This document shows positions 4,817 through 6,871 of a DNA stretch of 6,871 bases, piece by piece; position 1 is the first letter of the stretch, and every line of letters begins with the position of its first letter. The notes beneath the pieces are model-generated. The model did no database searches and had not been told where the DNA came from. It was given only the letters and a program-made list of their open reading frames with translations. The position numbers and the translations under genes were made by a program. The DNA comes from Marinospirillum sp. (lineage in GTDB: Bacteria; Pseudomonadota; Gammaproteobacteria; Pseudomonadales; Halomonadaceae): positions 1 to 6,871 of the forward strand of contig SKHR01000112.1 in the NCBI GenBank assembly GCA_007116865.1, written 5' to 3'.

Positions 4817-6871
4817 ACTCCAGTCAACAACCTGTTGGTGATCGGGCTGGGTTTGATTGGCGGCTCGACCGCTCTGGCTGCACGTCAGGCCGGTTGGGCC
4901 AGGCACTATCTGGGCGTCGATCTGGCTTATGATGAACGTCAGGGCGCTTTGGCCCATCAGGTGGTCGATGAGGTCAGTGATTCTGTCGCCGAGCTGGTGC
5001 CGCGTGCAGATCTGATTGTGCTGGCGGTGCCGGTTTTGGCGATCGAAGGGGTCTTGCGCCAGATCCAGCCTTACCTTAAAGCCGATGCGGTCATCACGGA
5101 TGTGGGCTCCTGCAAGGCCGTGGTCAAGCAAGCCGTGCATCAGGTGTTTGGTGATTTCTACCCGCGTTTTGTGCTCGGGCATCCGATTGCCGGTGCAGAA
5201 AAAAGCGGTGTGCTGGCGGCAACGCCCGACCTGTTCCAACGCCGCAAGGTGATTCTCACCCCTGAACCAGACAATGCCCCGGACGCGCTCGATCTGGTGC
5301 GGCGTTTATGGCTGGCCTGTGGTGCCGAGGTGCTGGAAATGGACGTCGAGCAGCATGATCAGGTACTGGCCCGAACCAGCCATTTGCCGCATTTGCTGGC
5401 TTTCTCACTGGTTGAAACCCTCGCCCGACGCGATGAGCGCCTGGAAATTTTTCGTTATGCCGCCGGTGGGTTTCGTGACTTCACTCGAGTGGCATCCAGT
5501 GATCCCATCATGTGGCGGGATATCTTTCTGGCTAACCGCGAGGCAACACTCGACTCGCTGGATGAATTCTTACAGGGCGTCAGCCGCCTGAAGCAGGCCA
5601 TCGAACAGGCCGATGCTGAAACGCTGGTCAGCTTATTCACTCGGGCAAAATCCGCTCGGGATTACTTTACCGCTTTGCTCAATGAGACGGGTTATCAAAC
5701 AATGCACAAGCAAAAGATTCATTTTGTCACTCAGCCTGGGGGCGGGCCGGTCACCGGTCAAATTCGTGTCCCCGGTGATAAGTCCATTTCTCACCGCTCA
5801 ATCATGCTGGGCGCTTTGGCCGAAGGGGTGACCCGAGTCAAAGGCTTTTTGGAAGGGGAAGATGCACTTGCCACCCTGCAAACTTTTCGTGATCTGGGCG
5901 TGTTGATTGAAGGCCCGCATCACGGTGAAGTCATCATTCACGGTGTCGGCATCAATGGCCTCAAAAAGCCACAAGGGCCGCTGTATCTGGGTAACTCTGG
6001 CACCTCCATGCGGTTGCTGGCGGGTATTCTGGCAGCCCAGCCGTTTGATACCGAACTGACCGGCGATGCCTCACTGAGCAAACGCCCGATGGGCCGAGTT
6101 GCCGACCCCCTGCGCCTGATGGGTGCTCAAATTGAAACCGCTGAAGGGGGCCGTCCACCGCTGAAAATCAAAGCCAGCCAAGGCTTGAAGGCGATTGATT
6201 ATGATCTGCCCATGGCCTCAGCTCAGGTGAAATCCTGCTTGCTGCTGGCCGGTTTGTGGGCCGAGGGTCAGACCTGTGTGACCGAACCCGCACCGACACG
6301 TGATCACACCGAGCGCATGCTGCAGGGGTTTGGTTATCCCGCTGAGCGCGAAGGTGCCAAAGCCTGCGTTCGTGGCGGCGGTCAATTGCGTGCCACAGCA
6401 ATCGATGTGCCTTCCGATATTTCCTCAGCCACTTTTTTCATGGTCGCCGCCGCGATCAGCCCCGGCAGTGATCTGACCCTGGCGCATGTGGGCATCAACC
6501 CCACCCGTGACGGTGTGATCCATATCCTGCGCCTGATGGGGGCCGATATCACCCTGAGCAATGAGGCAGAAGTGGGCGGTGAACCCGTCGCCGATATTCG
6601 GGTGCGTTATGCGCCACTCAAAGGCATAGAAATCCCTCAAGACTTGGTGCCGCTGGCGATTGATGAGTTTCCGGCCTTGTTTGTTGCCGCCGCCTGTGCT
6701 CAGGGACAAACCCGCCTACGGGGTGCCGAAGAACTGCGAGTGAAAGAATCCGATCGCATTCAGGTCATGGCCGATGGCCTGGTAGCGCTTGGGGTTGAGT
6801 GTGTCGTGGTCGAAGATGGCATTGATATTCAAGGCAAGGGTGAAGCCCCTCAGGTTTTCGGTAGTGCAACC
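4814..6871 (+). CDS. tyrA-aroA: Bifunctional prephenate dehydrogenase / EPSP synthase (TyrA-AroA fusion), 3' end outside window
   Basis: One uninterrupted frame of 686 codons encodes two enzymes and runs off the right edge. Full fusions of this type are roughly 740-750 residues, so about 60 are missing. TyrA, residues 1 to ~290, oxidises prephenate to 4-hydroxyphenylpyruvate. It shows GLGLIGGS (11-18), acidic D36 ending strand 2 (suggesting NAD+ over NADP+), DVGSCK (96-101), catalytic H123 in GHPIAGAEKSG, SHLPH (189-193) and prephenate-binding R225 in FRDFTRVA. It has no mutase and no ACT domain. The junction is near M297. AroA, ~303 onward, makes EPSP from shikimate 3-phosphate and PEP. It shows GDKSISHR (K323), LGNSGTSMRLL (392-402), R424 in KRPMGR, SAQVK (469-473), RDHTE (496-500), NPTR (562-565), catalytic D617 in IDEFPAL, and VKESDR (643-648). 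RDHTE, GDKS, SAQVK and NPTR match the class II EPSP synthase signature, though Gly96 of E. coli is kept as G396. The gene follows hisC by 2 bases. Confidence 0.95.
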   Translation, partial: MTPVNNLLVIGLGLIGGSTALAARQAGWARHYLGVDLAYDERQGALAHQVVDEVSDSVAELVPRADLIVLAVPVLAIEGVLRQIQPYLKADAVITDVGSCKAVVKQAVHQVFGDFYPRFVLGHPIAGAEKSGVLAATPDLFQRRKVILTPEPDNAPDALDLVRRLWLACGAEVLEMDVEQHDQVLARTSHLPHLLAFSLVETLARRDERLEIFRYAAGGFRDFTRVASSDPIMWRDIFLANREATLDSLDEFLQGVSRLKQAIEQADAETLVSLFTRAKSARDYFTALLNETGYQTMHKQKIHFVTQPGGGPVTGQIRVPGDKSISHRSIMLGALAEGVTRVKGFLEGEDALATLQTFRDLGVLIEGPHHGEVIIHGVGINGLKKPQGPLYLGNSGTSMRLLAGILAAQPFDTELTGDASLSKRPMGRVADPLRLMGAQIETAEGGRPPLKIKASQGLKAIDYDLPMASAQVKSCLLLAGLWAEGQTCVTEPAPTRDHTERMLQGFGYPAEREGAKACVRGGGQLRATAIDVPSDISSATFFMVAAAISPGSDLTLAHVGINPTRDGVIHILRLMGADITLSNEAEVGGEPVADIRVRYAPLKGIEIPQDLVPLAIDEFPALFVAAACAQGQTRLRGAEELRVKESDRIQVMADGLVALGVECVVVEDGIDIQGKGEAPQVFGSAT

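Noticed and set aside
5016..5831. Three + strand open frames of 72-105 codons in the tyrA-aroA region
   Set aside because: They are in other frames from the long TyrA-AroA frame starting at GTG 4814, which carries all the expected motifs.
1..6871. A novel defence, mobile or other undescribed system
   Set aside because: Every base but short junctions belongs to a recognisable metabolic or transport gene; I saw no integrase, transposase, tRNA, inverted repeats, CRISPR repeats or region of foreign composition.

Overview
This is a stretch of ordinary gammaproteobacterial core metabolism. It is moderately GC-rich by eye (not computed), and all five genes lie on the + strand. The best taxonomic clue is the order serC-pheA-hisC-tyrA followed by a TyrA domain fused in frame to AroA. 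From general knowledge, this fusion and order are typical of Pseudomonas, Acinetobacter, Marinobacter and Oceanospirillales-type bacteria. I cannot name a genus from the sequence alone.

Layout. Positions 1-825 hold the C-terminal half of the thiamine (thiamine pyrophosphate) ABC transporter permease ThiP, cut by the left edge. It overlaps by 11 bases the gene for the transporter ATPase ThiQ (815-1444), which is short at its C-terminus. A 78-base gap (1445-1522) carries at best weak promoter-like hexamers and no visible terminator. Then come serC (1523-2605, phosphoserine aminotransferase), pheA (2609-3709, chorismate mutase/prephenate dehydratase with an ACT domain), hisC (3711-4811, class I/II aminotransferase of the HisC family) and the fused prephenate dehydrogenase/EPSP synthase gene (4814-6871, running off the right edge). 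The gaps between these last four genes are 3, 1 and 2 bases, so they are almost certainly one translationally coupled operon. No stretch longer than 78 bases lacks a gene.

How the genes work together. The AroA domain makes EPSP, the precursor of chorismate. The chorismate mutase domain of PheA turns chorismate into prephenate. The dehydratase domain of PheA takes prephenate to phenylpyruvate, and the TyrA domain takes it to 4-hydroxyphenylpyruvate. SerC and HisC are PLP aminotransferases. SerC serves serine and, in many bacteria, pyridoxal phosphate synthesis. HisC serves histidine synthesis and, in this type of cluster, probably also transaminates the aromatic keto acids. ThiPQ is a separate import function that happens to be the upstream neighbour here; in Pseudomonas-like genomes gyrA usually sits there.

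I looked on both strands for RNA genes, mobile elements, CRISPR arrays, leader peptides and unusual repeats and saw none I could support. I found no previously undescribed system. The points most worth a second look are the gene fusion and the class II-like active-site signature of its EPSP synthase half, the thiPQ-serC junction, and the short ThiQ.
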